Shown in pieces: positions 1 through 9,140 of a stretch of DNA of 64,000 nt (positions are counted from its first letter, which is position 1; every line of letters begins with the position of its first letter). A program made the position numbers and the translations under genes. Source of the stretch: JACXTP01 sp963789555. GTDB taxonomy: Archaea > Thermoplasmatota > Thermoplasmata > Methanomassiliicoccales > UBA472. Location of the stretch: the NCBI GenBank assembly GCA_963789555.1, contig CAWBKY010000002.1, forward strand, positions 1-64,000, given 5' to 3'. A model generated the notes under the pieces. The model was given only the letters and a program-made list of their open reading frames with translations. It made no database searches and was not told the origin of the DNA.

Positions 1-1056
1 CCCCAGGGGGACCTGCTTGACCGATTTCAGCATGTCCTCGTCCCATTGGTACTTCAAACGCTTGCGACCCTTCCAGGTCCCGGACTGGAGGATGTAGCCG
101 ACCATCAGGCTCAGACCGATGGAGGCCTCGACATAGGCGACCGATTTCTTGGCGTCCCGGTTGATCTTCCCCCAGCTCTGCGCCTCCTCGAAGGTGCAGC
201 CGCTCAGACCGCCCCACTGCGGCGTGTCCATGGTGATCTGGATGGCATAGTGGTGGCCTCCCTTGTCGTAGCCAAGGGTCTCGCAGATGACCTCGGTCTG
301 CTGAATGTAGTTCTTGGGCACGCCGCCGCCTATGTAGATGACGCCGGTCTTCTCCGAATTGATCTTCAGCTGGGTGAGCTCCCAGTTGTCTCGGATGGGG
401 TCTATGCTCATGAACGGTTTTTTGGCCATGCGCGCCTTGTAATACAGCCCGGTGAGGCCGATGCCGATGGAGCTGTCGTTGAGCGCGGGAAGGAACATGG
501 GAACACCGTACTTGCGGCAGTTGTAGAGGATGGACCCCTCGTCGCCATTGGTGTGGTCGCCCAAGATCTCCATGAACTCGCGGCTGGAATAGCCGCGGGG
601 CTCAAGCTCGCCAGCGATGTTGCCGATCTGCTCGTCCGTCTCCCGGAACTTGTTCTCGTCCACTATGGTGTCGTAGATACGGTCCAAGAAGTAGTCGCGC
701 AGCTTCAGGTCGTCGATGCGCGGGCTGCACTTATAATGGCTGTAGCCCTGTGCCTGGTAGAAGTCCTGGTAAGGGATGGCCCCGATGGTGACGATGGCGT
801 CAACGATCCCGAACTTGACCATGTCCGCGATGACCTTCCGCAGCCCTGCGGCGACAAGCGGTCCGGCCAGCCCTAGGATGATGGTGGGCCTTGACTCGTC
901 CTTGAGCGCGTTCTCGTAGGCCATTGCGCACGTCGCCAGGGCGCGGCTCTGCACGGAGCTGTCCTTGTAGGCGTCCATCAGGTCCTTCACGGTGGAGATG
1001 TGGTCGAAGTCGATGGGCTTGACCTTCTCCTGCAAGAAATCGCTCTTCTTGACCAA
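1..1056 (-). CDS. dys: Deoxyhypusine synthase (C-terminus cut by window edge)
   Basis: Transfers the aminobutyl group of spermidine to a lysine of the translation factor aIF5A, the first step of hypusine formation, using NAD in the cytoplasm. Reading the minus strand from a TTG at 1056 gives 352 codons with no stop before the window edge, close to the usual 310-370 residues, so only the tail is missing. Family segments seen are the early GLAGPLVAAGLRK stretch, DHTNGDEGSI, the glycine-rich IYIGGGVPKNYI nucleotide-binding region, and EEAQSWGKIN, which contains the lysine that forms the enzyme-substrate imine. No ATG lies near the start and the Shine-Dalgarno match is weak, so the start is uncertain by a few codons. 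Confidence 0.95.
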   Translation of the reverse strand, partial: MVKKSDFLQEKVKPIDFDHISTVKDLMDAYKDSSVQSRALATCAMAYENALKDESRPTIILGLAGPLVAAGLRKVIADMVKFGIVDAIVTIGAIPYQDFYQAQGYSHYKCSPRIDDLKLRDYFLDRIYDTIVDENKFRETDEQIGNIAGELEPRGYSSREFMEILGDHTNGDEGSILYNCRKYGVPMFLPALNDSSIGIGLTGLYYKARMAKKPFMSIDPIRDNWELTQLKINSEKTGVIYIGGGVPKNYIQQTEVICETLGYDKGGHHYAIQITMDTPQWGGLSGCTFEEAQSWGKINRDAKKSVAYVEASIGLSLMVGYILQSGTWKGRKRLKYQWDEDMLKSVKQVPLG

Positions 1057-1126
1057 AGTGTTACCCCGATAGGATGATTACATTGACCTAGTATTTCAAA
1101 TTATAACTTCGGCCACGCCCCGCCAT

Positions 1127-1297
1127 TCAATGTTTGGCTGGCACCTTCCGGGGCCGACTGCAAATGGCGTACTCGTCGCCATCGAAGAAAACATCTAGTT
1201 CGGGATGCTCGGCTTGCATCTCCTCTATCTTCTTGAGTACCTCCCGGAGCGTGAAATCTGCGTTCCGGTCGAGCTTGATATGAATGGTCTTCTCCAT
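1127..1297 (-). CDS. Small hypothetical protein, 56 aa
   Basis: A short ORF starting MEKTIHIKLDRNADFTL and ending at a TGA at 1127. It is charged and soluble, with no membrane segment or cysteine motif, and its codon use looks like that of neighbouring genes. A TATA-like element about 50 bp upstream on the same strand supports expression. The alternation of hydrophobic residues followed by a charged helix (VLKKIEEMQAEH) suggests a small alpha/beta fold. I do not recognise the family. Confidence 0.55.
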   Translation of the reverse strand: MEKTIHIKLDRNADFTLREVLKKIEEMQAEHPELDVFFDGDEYAICSRPRKVPAKH

Positions 1298-1343
1298 CCG
1301 CGCTTCCTGGCCTGGGCCAAAACCTTCTAAAGCAATTGGGCCG

Positions 1344-1352
1344 ATATATATG
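1344..1352 (-). promoter_or_regulatory. TATA-like box of the 56-aa ORF
   Basis: ATATATATC on the minus strand, which would place transcription start near 1320, about 20 nt before the ORF at 1297. The rest of the 332-base gap 1298-1629 is AT-rich. It includes a plus-strand candidate TATA element around 1488-1497 that may serve the coiled-coil gene at 1630. No RNA gene or repeat was seen in the gap. Confidence 0.4.
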
Positions 1353-1629
1353 TTTTGTTACACGACCAAGAATAAAATTGTGGCCAGCCGTCTTTTTCTA
1401 TCGTTCCAGGGGGCGGTTCGATGCTCATTCCTCCATTCCAAATCGAGGTGGGGGCGAGGTGTTATCATCGGTCCGAAAAGGTCACAATACATTTTTATTC
1501 AGGACCGCCGATTGAGTAGCAGACCATCATACCTAGAGCCAGCGCGCTAAAGGTAAAAGGTGTGGCCCCTTGAAGAGAAGAACGAGGTTGGAAGGGTCGG
1601 GCGGTTCGGGCTCGGGCGAGGCAGGCGCG

Positions 1630-3459
1630 ATGAGCGCAGCCAAGGACGAGGAGGTCATAGATAGCCTCAAGCGCTGGCTCGAACGCAAGGATGCCAACTT
1701 CTTGGATTGGATAGATGAGGCCGAGGACACCGGGGAGGTCTGTCACGATACCAAGGAGGTCAAGGCGCTCCAAGACGCCGTGGCCGAATATGAGGAGGAG
1801 ATCGCTCACTTAAAGCGCAGCCTCCAGTTCGACCAGCCTGCCAAGGGGGCGGAGCTGGGGACGGCCTTGAGCGAGAAGGTCAGCGCCCTTATCGCCGAAC
1901 GCGATGCCCTCCAACTGGAGAAGGATAGACTGGCAAAGCTCAATGAGGAGCAGAAGGTCCAGTTCACGCGATCCCTGGAGGGGGTCTCGGAGGAGAAGAG
2001 CTCCCTGCTCCTCAAGGAGATGGAGCTGAAAGAGCTCGAGGGCAAGCTCGATATCCAGCAGATCGAGCTGGAGACAAAGGCCGCCGGGGTCAAGGCGAAG
2101 ACGGCAAAGGACCTGGAGAAGGAGATATCCGAGCGCTACAGCAACGAGATCCGTGACAAAGAGGACAAGTGGCGTGTCCGGGAGGCGGAGCTCAAGGGTC
2201 AGATCGACCAACTGGAGCGGGAGCTGACCAAGGTCACGGTCGACCTCAAGATCAAACAGGAACAGACCAAATTGGTCAATATGAGCGACCCTGAGGCTAG
2301 GGAGGAGATCGAGCGCAAACTTGCGGAGATGCAGGCCAAGGAGAGGGAGAGCCTCATCATCCGATCCCAATTGGAAAACGTGAAGTCGGAGCTCAACGTC
2401 AGGGAGGACGAGGTGAACCGGCTGCGCGAGGCCATCAACAAGAAGGAGGAGGAGATGGCCAGGCGCGAAGAGGACCTCCAGTACAAGGACAAGCTCTTGA
2501 CCGCCGAGAGGATGAAGTTCGAAGAGTCGAAGAAGGAACTGGTGGGCGTGGAACAGGCCGAGCTCAGGAAACGCTTGGAGGAGCTGTCCCAGGAGATCAA
2601 GGCCAAGGAGGCGGAGGTCAAGAACAAGGAGAAATACCTCAACTCCAAGTCCGAAGAGCTCCGCATGCGTGAGTCTGGAATCATCGATGACGAGCTCAAG
2701 GTCCGTCAGAAGGAGACTTTGCTCGAGCTGCAGGCCCAGAAGGTCAAATCGGGCAACCCTCGTCTGGACGACCTGCTCTACGGCGGCATCCCGGTCGGTT
2801 CCAACATCATGGTGCACGGACCGCCGTTCATCGGCAAGGAAGTGCTGGTGGATGTGTTCATCGCTGATGGTCTGAAGAAAGGGGTGCCTGCGCTCTGGGT
2901 CATCACCGACAAGACGGCCAAGGATATCAGGGAGGAGATGAAGTTCGTCATCTCTGGCTATGAGGAGTTCGAGAAGAAGGGCTTGGTGAAGTACATCGAC
3001 ACCTACTCCCGAAGCATGGGCGACGACTCCAACGACCCGTACTCCATCTACATCGACGACCCTACGGACCATGAAAAGTTGGCCGAGGTCATCGAGGCCA
3101 CCTGCAAGGAGTTCAAGGAAAAGGCCCCGTACTATCGCATGGCCTTGCGTTCCATATCCACTTTGATCGCCTACTCGGACCCCAACTCTGCCTTCCGTTT
3201 CCTCAGCCCCATGTGCGGTCGGAGGAAGAAGGACGGGGCGGTGGCGCTGTACGTCATCGAGAAGGGCGTCCATGGGGACCAGGAGATCCAGATGATCGGG
3301 TCCATCATGGATGGGATGTTCGACTTCAAGCTGGACCAGATGAAGACCTTCTTCTCCGTCCAAGGCATCGCCGATGTGCAATCGCGGTCCTATATCCGTT
3401 ACACATTCACCAAGCACAGCCTCAACATCGGCTCGTTCGCATTGGACCATATCAGGTGA
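1630..3459 (+). CDS. Coiled-coil protein fused to KaiC/RAD55-like ATPase domain
   Basis: 609 aa in two parts. Residues about 40-365 are almost continuous heptad coiled coil, rich in E, K and L. From about residue 370 (NPRLDDLLYGGIPVGSN) a RecA-fold KaiC/RAD55-like domain runs to the C-terminus. The P-loop position reads GPPFIGKE (about 396-403): the usual S/T after GK is glutamate, so ATP binding or hydrolysis may be impaired. Start choice: ATG at 1630; an in-frame TTG at 1570 would add 20 Gly/Ser-rich residues. The gene stands alone, but a similar coiled coil and a KaiC-like ATPase are encoded by separate adjacent genes at 17.6-19.5 kb, which suggests the two parts work together. Substrate and role are unknown; membrane-associated signalling or filament regulation is inference only. 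Confidence 0.8.
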   Translation: MSAAKDEEVIDSLKRWLERKDANFLDWIDEAEDTGEVCHDTKEVKALQDAVAEYEEEIAHLKRSLQFDQPAKGAELGTALSEKVSALIAERDALQLEKDRLAKLNEEQKVQFTRSLEGVSEEKSSLLLKEMELKELEGKLDIQQIELETKAAGVKAKTAKDLEKEISERYSNEIRDKEDKWRVREAELKGQIDQLERELTKVTVDLKIKQEQTKLVNMSDPEAREEIERKLAEMQAKERESLIIRSQLENVKSELNVREDEVNRLREAINKKEEEMARREEDLQYKDKLLTAERMKFEESKKELVGVEQAELRKRLEELSQEIKAKEAEVKNKEKYLNSKSEELRMRESGIIDDELKVRQKETLLELQAQKVKSGNPRLDDLLYGGIPVGSNIMVHGPPFIGKEVLVDVFIADGLKKGVPALWVITDKTAKDIREEMKFVISGYEEFEKKGLVKYIDTYSRSMGDDSNDPYSIYIDDPTDHEKLAEVIEATCKEFKEKAPYYRMALRSISTLIAYSDPNSAFRFLSPMCGRRKKDGAVALYVIEKGVHGDQEIQMIGSIMDGMFDFKLDQMKTFFSVQGIADVQSRSYIRYTFTKHSLNIGSFALDHIR

Positions 3460-3557
3460 GCCGCCAATTGGATGGCCGATGGTTTTCAACCCAAAGTAAA
3501 AGATCGAAGGGAAGGTCGGTGCCTGACCTGCCGACCGTTGTGGAAAATGATGGGTGA

Positions 3558-3983
3558 TCAGGCCACTTCCATGCCGTCGCTGTGCTTGTGCTCGGGTTTC
3601 TTCTGCACATTGACCCGGGGCAGCGGGAATGGCGGGGGCAACTTGATGTCCCTCGCCACCAACAGAGCGGTGGGCAAGCAGTTGGAGACGATGGTGTTGT
3701 GCACCACATTGGCGTCGTCCGGGCTCATGTTGCCGTCCTTGGACCAATCGGTGATGAGCTGGTCCACCTCGCCGCTCACGACCATCTGACCCTCTATCTT
3801 GATGAAGCCCATGCCCACGTAGTTGGCCGTGAAACGGAAGTCGATGGAGGCCAGATCAGGCTGCGTCTTCACTATCTGGATGATGTTGCTGTTCTGATCG
3901 ATGCGGATGTTGGCCACCCTCTCCCCGTGCTTGCCGAAGCGTTTGGCCTCGATGCCGCTGGTCTCGAACGATTTGACCTGCAT
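3558..3983 (-). CDS. Conserved-looking hypothetical protein, 141 aa
   Basis: Starts ATG MQVKSFETSGIEAKRFG and shows alternating beta-strand patterns (RVANIRIDQNSNIIQI, FIKIEGQMVVSGEVDQL), then a proline-rich PPPFPLPRV and a charged tail. There is no signal peptide, membrane segment or cysteine pair. Length and pattern suggest a small cytoplasmic beta-rich fold, but I cannot assign the family. It converges with the coiled-coil/KaiC gene and has its own AT-rich upstream region shared with the end of tRNA-Phe. Confidence 0.7.
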   Translation of the reverse strand: MQVKSFETSGIEAKRFGKHGERVANIRIDQNSNIIQIVKTQPDLASIDFRFTANYVGMGFIKIEGQMVVSGEVDQLITDWSKDGNMSPDDANVVHNTIVSNCLPTALLVARDIKLPPPFPLPRVNVQKKPEHKHSDGMEVA

Positions 3984-4059
3984 TGTCTCCCACCTACACC
4001 TGAACCGACTTACAGTATTTTCTTTTTATGGCTCAGGACATGCAATCTGGAATGGAAAA

Positions 4060-4135
4060 TGGTGCCGCAGACCGGACTTGAACCGGCGACTTCAAGATCT
4101 TCAGTCTTGCACTCTCCCAGCTGAGTTACTGCGGC
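4060..4135 (-). tRNA. tRNA-Phe (anticodon GAA)
   Basis: Full cloverleaf on the minus strand: acceptor GCCGCAG/CTGCGGC, D-stem ACTC/GAGT, anticodon stem CAAGA/TCTTG with loop CTGAAGA (anticodon GAA), T-stem GCCGG/CCGGT with TTCAAGT loop, discriminator A and an encoded CCA end. No intron. Confidence 0.96.
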
Positions 4136-4156
4136 TCAGCCATGGGAAAGCGGGCA

Positions 4157-4167
4157 TTATTAATAAA
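4157..4167 (-). promoter_or_regulatory. TATA-like box of tRNA-Phe
   Basis: TTTATTAATAA on the minus strand, 22-32 nt upstream of the tRNA 5' end, which is the expected archaeal spacing for a TATA box. Confidence 0.5.
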
Positions 4168-4322
4168 CATTGCTTCATCGTAGAAATAAAAGGGTATTTT
4201 TATTAAAATAGATATAACAAAGGTTTAGGAGCGAATTTGCAAAACCGATAATTCGTCTTATCCAGCAAGTGATTTTCTTATTTATATAGAAATTTTCAAT
4301 AAAGATTTTTCACCAACATATG

Positions 4323-4363
4323 TTTATATATTGACACATATTTATTTTCTAAGTTATCTGGAG
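4323..4363 (+). promoter_or_regulatory. TATA box and ribosome binding site of the pilus operon
   Basis: TTTATATA at 4323-4330 predicts transcription start near 4352-4356. GGAG at 4360-4363 sits 8 nt before the ATG at 4372. The whole 236-bp gap from tRNA-Phe to the pilin gene is very AT-rich, in contrast to the GC-rich coding DNA, and holds no recognisable gene. Confidence 0.5.
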
Positions 4364-4371
4364 AAACCAGC

Positions 4372-5401
4372 ATGTGCCCTCATTCTCGCGTCAAAAAGGG
4401 TGTAAGTCCGCCCAAGCGCCGTCGTTTCATGAAGAAGGACCGGTTCAAGAAGGACCAGATGGGCGTGGCCGCAGTGATCGGGACCATCATGGCATTGCTG
4501 GTCTTCCTGACCTTCCTCACCGTCCTGGTGACCACCTGGATACCGGTCACCATGAAGGACAACGAGAGGAACCACATGAACGACGTGATCAGCCAGTTCA
4601 GCGACATGAAGAGCGGCGTCGACAACATGATGGTTTACACCAGCATCAGCGGTGAAGCCCTCCTTGCCGACCTATCGGGCGGTGACGCTGGGGGCTCCGG
4701 GTGTACCGGTGTTCGCATCGCCTACGGCAGGCTTCCTTTCGGTGAGCCCGAAAGGGTCGAGCAATTCCATGATGACCACCTCCTTCACCCAGGTCGGATC
4801 ATGGCGTCGCCAGTTACCTTGAACGGTGGTGGGTCGGTGCAGATGTACGCTCCGAATCGCTATTACGTACAACAGTGGGTGGCGTATGAGAACGGTGGGA
4901 TTTTGGTCAAGCAGGACGACGGACAGGTGTTCCGTGCCCTTCCTGAGCATCACTTTCACAAACGACAGCAGCCGGGGCTCTGAACCTCGACCTCACCCAG
5001 ATCGACCTTATCGGAGCGAGCAGCTCTGTTGGTGGCACGGGCATCGAGGGTCTGAACCTCGAGGTGGTGTATGTGGATGAACAGACCTACACCACTCAAG
5101 CCAAGCACCAAAATTGGCCATGGTCTTCCAGACCAATTATGGAAAGGCCTACTTCGATTACCTGAACTCGACAATGGCATCGGTATTCAAGACCAGCCCG
5201 ACATTTAATGAAGTGGCCGAAGGGCGATTACTATTCGAACGGGACTGCGAAGACAAGGGGGCGAGGACCTCGTGATGAGCGTCCATCTCCAGGACCAAGG
5301 CCAGGGGATTTTCGAGGTCGAACTTCAGATCAGTCTATACCGCCAAAGGTGGGACGGTCTCGGTGAAGCAGGCCTCCGTTAACGTGGATCTCAGCACCTA
5401 A
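4372..5401 (+). CDS. Archaeal type IV pilin-like secreted protein (frame-disrupted)
   Basis: N-terminus has a basic leader (KKDRFKKDQMG) followed by the hydrophobic VAAVIGTIMALLVFLTFL, the layout of archaeal prepilins processed by a prepilin peptidase. The hydrophobic helix would anchor or assemble the subunit. The remainder is beta-rich and secreted (for example VQMYAPNRYYVQQWVAYEN). The reading frame breaks at least four times (near 4680, 4800, 4960 and 5105, with more before the stop at 5399-5401), yet each segment continues sensibly in another frame, so indel errors or recent decay are both possible. First gene of the pilus operon; the ATPase starts 15 nt after its stop. It is longer (about 340 aa) than a minimal pilin, so it may be a minor or adhesin-type subunit. 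Confidence 0.65.
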
Positions 5402-5416
5402 ACAATGTGAGCGTGA

Positions 5417-7171
5417 ATGACCATGCAAAGCACAGAGGTCGAGAAAGGGAGCCAAGGCGGGAACGGAGCGCCAGAGGAGGGAAAGAAAGAGAAGAAGCCC
5501 CTCTTCGGCAAATCGGCGCGCAGAGTGAAGGTGGCGGCCGGTGCAGCGCCCCAACCAGAACCTTCCCAGGCGGCAGGGCCGCCGATGCCAGGGGTTTCGG
5601 TGCCCGCTTCCAAGATAACCATCATCCCCCCCATCACCAACCCCGCCATAGAGGTGACGGAATTCTATCCGGTAATGGAGGAGTACAGCTATGTCCGGAT
5701 CACATACAACAATGAGACCAGCGAGTACCTGTACGAAGTGATAGAGCCCCAACTGGACGCCCGGGAACAGGAGCTGCTCAACCTCGTCAAGGATACCTTG
5801 CAGCGTACCCTGGGGTACGAATGGAAACGCTTCACCGAGATGGACAAGAAGGAGTACCTGCGGTCCGCGGTGGACAGCTTCATCGAATCCAGGGGCATCA
5901 AGGTCTCGGAGATGAGCGTCAGGAGGCTCAAGTACTACATCGTTCGCGACTTCGTGGAGCACGGTGTGATCGATGTCATGATGAAGGACGATGACATCGA
6001 GGATATATCCTGCGATGGTACCGACATACCCATCTTCGTCTGTCACCGGAAGTATGAGAGCATCAAGGCCAACCTCGTTTTCAGCAACGAGGACGACCTG
6101 AACTCCTTCGTGGTCGCGTTGGCCCAGAGGGGGGGGAAGCAGATCTCTGTCTCCAGCCCCATCCTCGACGGCACTACTCAGGAAGGCCACCGTGTCAACG
6201 CCACCTACTCCCGCGAGATATCCACGCGGGGGTCTACGTTCACTATCAGGCGCTTCAAGGACCGGCCTTTCACTCCGGTCGACCTGTTGAAATACAAGAC
6301 GGTGAGCCCGGAGATGATGGCATACCTCTGGATGGGGGTGGAGCATGGCGAGTCCATGATCCTTTGCGGCGGTACAGCCTCTGGAAAGACCTCCGCGCTG
6401 AACAGCATCGCCCTCTTCATACCGCCTGGCGCCAAGATCGTCAGCATCGAGGACACCAGAGAGATCAACCTGCCCCACGAGAACTGGATCCCAGGGACCA
6501 CCAGGACCGGTGTGGGGGAGAAGGACTCCTTGGGGCGGGCCTCGGGCGAGATCGACATGTACGACCTGGTGAGGGCCTCACTGCGTCAGAGGCCTAACTA
6601 CATCATAGTCGGTGAGGTGCGTGGCAAGGAGACCTACATCATGTTCCAGGCCATGGCCACTGGGCATAGCACCTACAGCACCATGCACGCGGATTCGGTG
6701 AAATCCATGGTCAACCGGTTGGAGAACCCGCCCATCAACTGTCCTAGGATATTGCTCACCGCGCTGCGCAATGTGCTCATCCAATCCCAGGTGCGGGTCG
6801 GCAACGACTACGTCCGGAGGATGAAGCAGATCATAGAGATCGTCGGTTTCGAGCCAGAGACCAACGAGCTGATCACCAATACCGTCTATGAATGGGACCA
6901 GGCCACTGACCGCTTCATCTACAAGGGCCACAGCTTCCTCTTCGACAAGATCATGGAGATGAAGTCGCTCTCGCACGAGGAGATGATGGAGGAGTTCGAG
7001 CGACGCATCGAGATCGTCAATTACATGTTGGCCAAGGACATGAGGGACCACCGCAAGATCTGGGCGGTGACCCAGGCCTATTACAAGGAACCGCAGAAGA
7101 CGTTGCAAAGGGTGCGCAGGGAGATGCAGGAGATGGAATCCAAGAAGGAGGTGGGCAAGAATGTCGCCTGA
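5417..7171 (+). CDS. Type IV pilus assembly ATPase (TadA/FlaI/GspE family), copy 1
   Basis: 584 aa cytoplasmic hexameric secretion ATPase that powers pilin extrusion. A Lys/Pro-rich low-complexity N-terminus (1-80) precedes the N1/N2 domains. The catalytic core shows Walker A CGGTASGKTS (about 316-325), Asp box SIEDTREINLPHENW (about 343-357), Walker B-like IIVGEVRGKE (about 395) and His box STYSTMHADS (about 419-428). All catalytic motifs are intact. The 3' end overlaps the next gene by 11 nt, indicating translational coupling. A second, clearly paralogous ATPase closes the same operon. No FlaH, FlaF or FlaG neighbours were seen, so this is a pilus rather than an archaellum locus (inference). 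Confidence 0.93.
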   Translation: MTMQSTEVEKGSQGGNGAPEEGKKEKKPLFGKSARRVKVAAGAAPQPEPSQAAGPPMPGVSVPASKITIIPPITNPAIEVTEFYPVMEEYSYVRITYNNETSEYLYEVIEPQLDAREQELLNLVKDTLQRTLGYEWKRFTEMDKKEYLRSAVDSFIESRGIKVSEMSVRRLKYYIVRDFVEHGVIDVMMKDDDIEDISCDGTDIPIFVCHRKYESIKANLVFSNEDDLNSFVVALAQRGGKQISVSSPILDGTTQEGHRVNATYSREISTRGSTFTIRRFKDRPFTPVDLLKYKTVSPEMMAYLWMGVEHGESMILCGGTASGKTSALNSIALFIPPGAKIVSIEDTREINLPHENWIPGTTRTGVGEKDSLGRASGEIDMYDLVRASLRQRPNYIIVGEVRGKETYIMFQAMATGHSTYSTMHADSVKSMVNRLENPPINCPRILLTALRNVLIQSQVRVGNDYVRRMKQIIEIVGFEPETNELITNTVYEWDQATDRFIYKGHSFLFDKIMEMKSLSHEEMMEEFERRIEIVNYMLAKDMRDHRKIWAVTQAYYKEPQKTLQRVRREMQEMESKKEVGKNVA

Positions 7172-8210
7172 GGTCTCGGACATCTTCTCCCGCATAGAGG
7201 CCTCCAAGAAGGCCTATCTGAAGACCAAGGAGACCGGCGATGATGGGTCCTCGAAGGGCAACGGGCCGCGCTTGGTCAAGATGCGGCAAGGCGCCATCCC
7301 GGACTACGTCCGCCTGACCAAGTACCAGGAGTTCTGCTGGCGCACCATGGGCAAAGTGGTCAAGAAGCGTTACAAGCCCAATTCCAAATTGGAGCTGCAA
7401 CTGCTGCAGGCCCATATCCGACTCCGACCGGAGGAGTACACCGCCTACATCTGGATGACGGCGCTCCTCACCTTCGCGATAACCTTGACGATGGGGCTGC
7501 TCTTCGGAGGCGTGCTCATCGCCCTGATGGGCATCGACACCAGCATGGCATTGATATTCACCATCATGATCATCGCGTTGCCGCCGCTGCTGGTGTTCGG
7601 CATATTGAGCTCGACGCCGGGGTCCAAGGCCAAGTCCCGCAAGCGCGATATCGACAAGCGCATCGGCGCCACCATGAGCTTCATATCCGCCATGGCCTCC
7701 GCCGACGTCAACATCGACACCATATTCAAGGAGCTGGCCCGCCAGCCCATCTATGGTGAGATCAAGAACGAGGCCGAATGGATAACCAGGGACACCGAGC
7801 TCCTAGGCGTCGATATCCTCACCGCCATAAGCAAGGGGGCGCAACGCACCCCCTCATCCAAGTTCCAGGAGTTCCTCCAGGGAGTGGTGACGACCGCCAC
7901 CTCCGGAGGTCAGCTCAAACCCTACTTCCTGCAGAAGGCGGAGCAGTACGAGAAGGAGTCCAAGCTGGACATGAGGGCGCAGCTGGAGACGCTCGGCCTC
8001 ATGGCCGAGACCTTCGTCACCGTAGTGGTGGCGTTCCCCCTGTTCCTGGTGGTCATCATGGCCATCATGGCCATAGTGCCAGGGAGCTCGAGCGGCACCT
8101 CGGACACCACGCTGCTGTTGCTCTGGCTCGTGGTCCTGCTGATGATCCCGCTCTCCCAGTTCGGGTTCATATTCTTCATATGGAACACCACCAAGGAGTC
8201 CACGATGTGA
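7161..8210 (+). CDS. Pilus platform membrane protein (TadB/FlaJ, T2SSF family)
   Basis: 349 aa. Predicted inner platform protein that couples the ATPase to pilin assembly. A soluble N-terminal 90 residues is followed by a paired membrane segment (AYIWMTALLTFAITLTMGLL and VLIALMGIDTSMALIFTIMI), a T2SSF cytoplasmic helical domain (about 160-275, with RIGATMSFISAMASADVNID) and C-terminal membrane helices ending near the stop. The start ATG lies inside the end of the ATPase gene (11-nt overlap). The following paralogue starts 10 nt after its stop, forming the TadB/TadC pair typical of Tad-like and archaeal Epd-like pili. Confidence 0.88.
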   Translation: MSPEVSDIFSRIEASKKAYLKTKETGDDGSSKGNGPRLVKMRQGAIPDYVRLTKYQEFCWRTMGKVVKKRYKPNSKLELQLLQAHIRLRPEEYTAYIWMTALLTFAITLTMGLLFGGVLIALMGIDTSMALIFTIMIIALPPLLVFGILSSTPGSKAKSRKRDIDKRIGATMSFISAMASADVNIDTIFKELARQPIYGEIKNEAEWITRDTELLGVDILTAISKGAQRTPSSKFQEFLQGVVTTATSGGQLKPYFLQKAEQYEKESKLDMRAQLETLGLMAETFVTVVVAFPLFLVVIMAIMAIVPGSSSGTSDTTLLLLWLVVLLMIPLSQFGFIFFIWNTTKESTM

Positions 8211-8220
8211 GGTGAGTCAA

Positions 8221-9135
8221 ATGGCTGAAAAGAAAAAGGAGATATTGGATATCGAGCAGCTCAATCTGCACAAGCAGGACTACTCGAAGTTGTTGCTCAT
8301 CATCGGTATCGTGGGTTTGGTCATTTGCCTGGTGATCGCCTTCGTGGAGATCGCGGAGGTGGTGAGCACCGGGCTGGAATGGATCTACTGGATCATGCTA
8401 GGCCTGATGATCCTGTCGGGGCCCTACGGTTTCTACATGAGCTGGCAGTACAAGAAGACCCAGGAGATCGAGACCAGACTGCCGGACTTCCTGCGTGACG
8501 TGGCCGAGGCGGGTCGTTTCGGCATGACCTTGGCCCAGGCCATCCGGGTCTCCTCGAGAGGGCGCTATGGTCGCCTGACCCCGGAGATCCAGAGGATGGC
8601 CGCCCAGATCGACTGGGGCGTGCCAGCCTCCGAGGCGTTGCGCCTGTTCGCGGAGCGCGTGAACACCCCGCTGGTGAAGCGCATGGTCTCCATCATCATC
8701 AAGGCCAACGACGCGGGCGGCAGCGTTGCCGACGTCCTGACCATGGTGGCTCACGATGCTCGTGAGACGATCATCAACTTCAACGAGAGGCGCATCTCCA
8801 TGGCCACCTACACCGTGGTCATCTATGTCGCCTTCGGCGTGTTCCTGGCCACCATCTTCATCCTGAACACCACCTTCCTGCCGAACATGGAGGAGGCGGG
8901 GCAGCAGGTGAACGAAGACGCCATAGAGGCAAGTGTCACCAACCTGCCTGCCACCATACAGTCGGAGATCATCCCGACCGTGCAGCTCATCTTCATCGTT
9001 TCTGTGGCCATACACGCCTTCGGCGATGGGATATTGGCCGGTGTGCTGCAGGATGGTAAGATAGCCAATGGCCTGCGCCATTCGTTCATCATGCTGCTGA
9101 TAGGGTTCCTGGGCACGATATTGATCACTGGGTGA
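8221..9135 (+). CDS. Pilus platform membrane protein (TadC-like, T2SSF family)
   Basis: Second platform protein, about 304 aa. Two N-terminal membrane helices (about 20-80, including LLLIIGIVGLVICLVIAFVE), then a T2SSF domain (LPDFLRDVAEAGRFGMTLAQ and following), then C-terminal helices (IYVAFGVFLATIFIL and a final hydrophobic stretch). The start at ATG 8221 is chosen because GAGGTGAG lies directly upstream; an in-frame GTG at 8212 sits inside that site. Overlaps by a few bases the ribosome-binding region of the second ATPase, so all five genes look like one transcript. Confidence 0.86.
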   Translation: MAEKKKEILDIEQLNLHKQDYSKLLLIIGIVGLVICLVIAFVEIAEVVSTGLEWIYWIMLGLMILSGPYGFYMSWQYKKTQEIETRLPDFLRDVAEAGRFGMTLAQAIRVSSRGRYGRLTPEIQRMAAQIDWGVPASEALRLFAERVNTPLVKRMVSIIIKANDAGGSVADVLTMVAHDARETIINFNERRISMATYTVVIYVAFGVFLATIFILNTTFLPNMEEAGQQVNEDAIEASVTNLPATIQSEIIPTVQLIFIVSVAIHAFGDGILAGVLQDGKIANGLRHSFIMLLIGFLGTILITG

Positions 9136-9140
9136 GGCAA

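Noticed and set aside
46..876. 276-codon open frame on the plus strand
   Set aside because: Antisense to deoxyhypusine synthase, which has full family motifs.
1810..3747. 645-codon open frame on the minus strand
   Set aside because: Antisense to the coiled-coil/KaiC-like gene, leucine- and histidine-rich with no domain; the plus-strand protein is clearly real.
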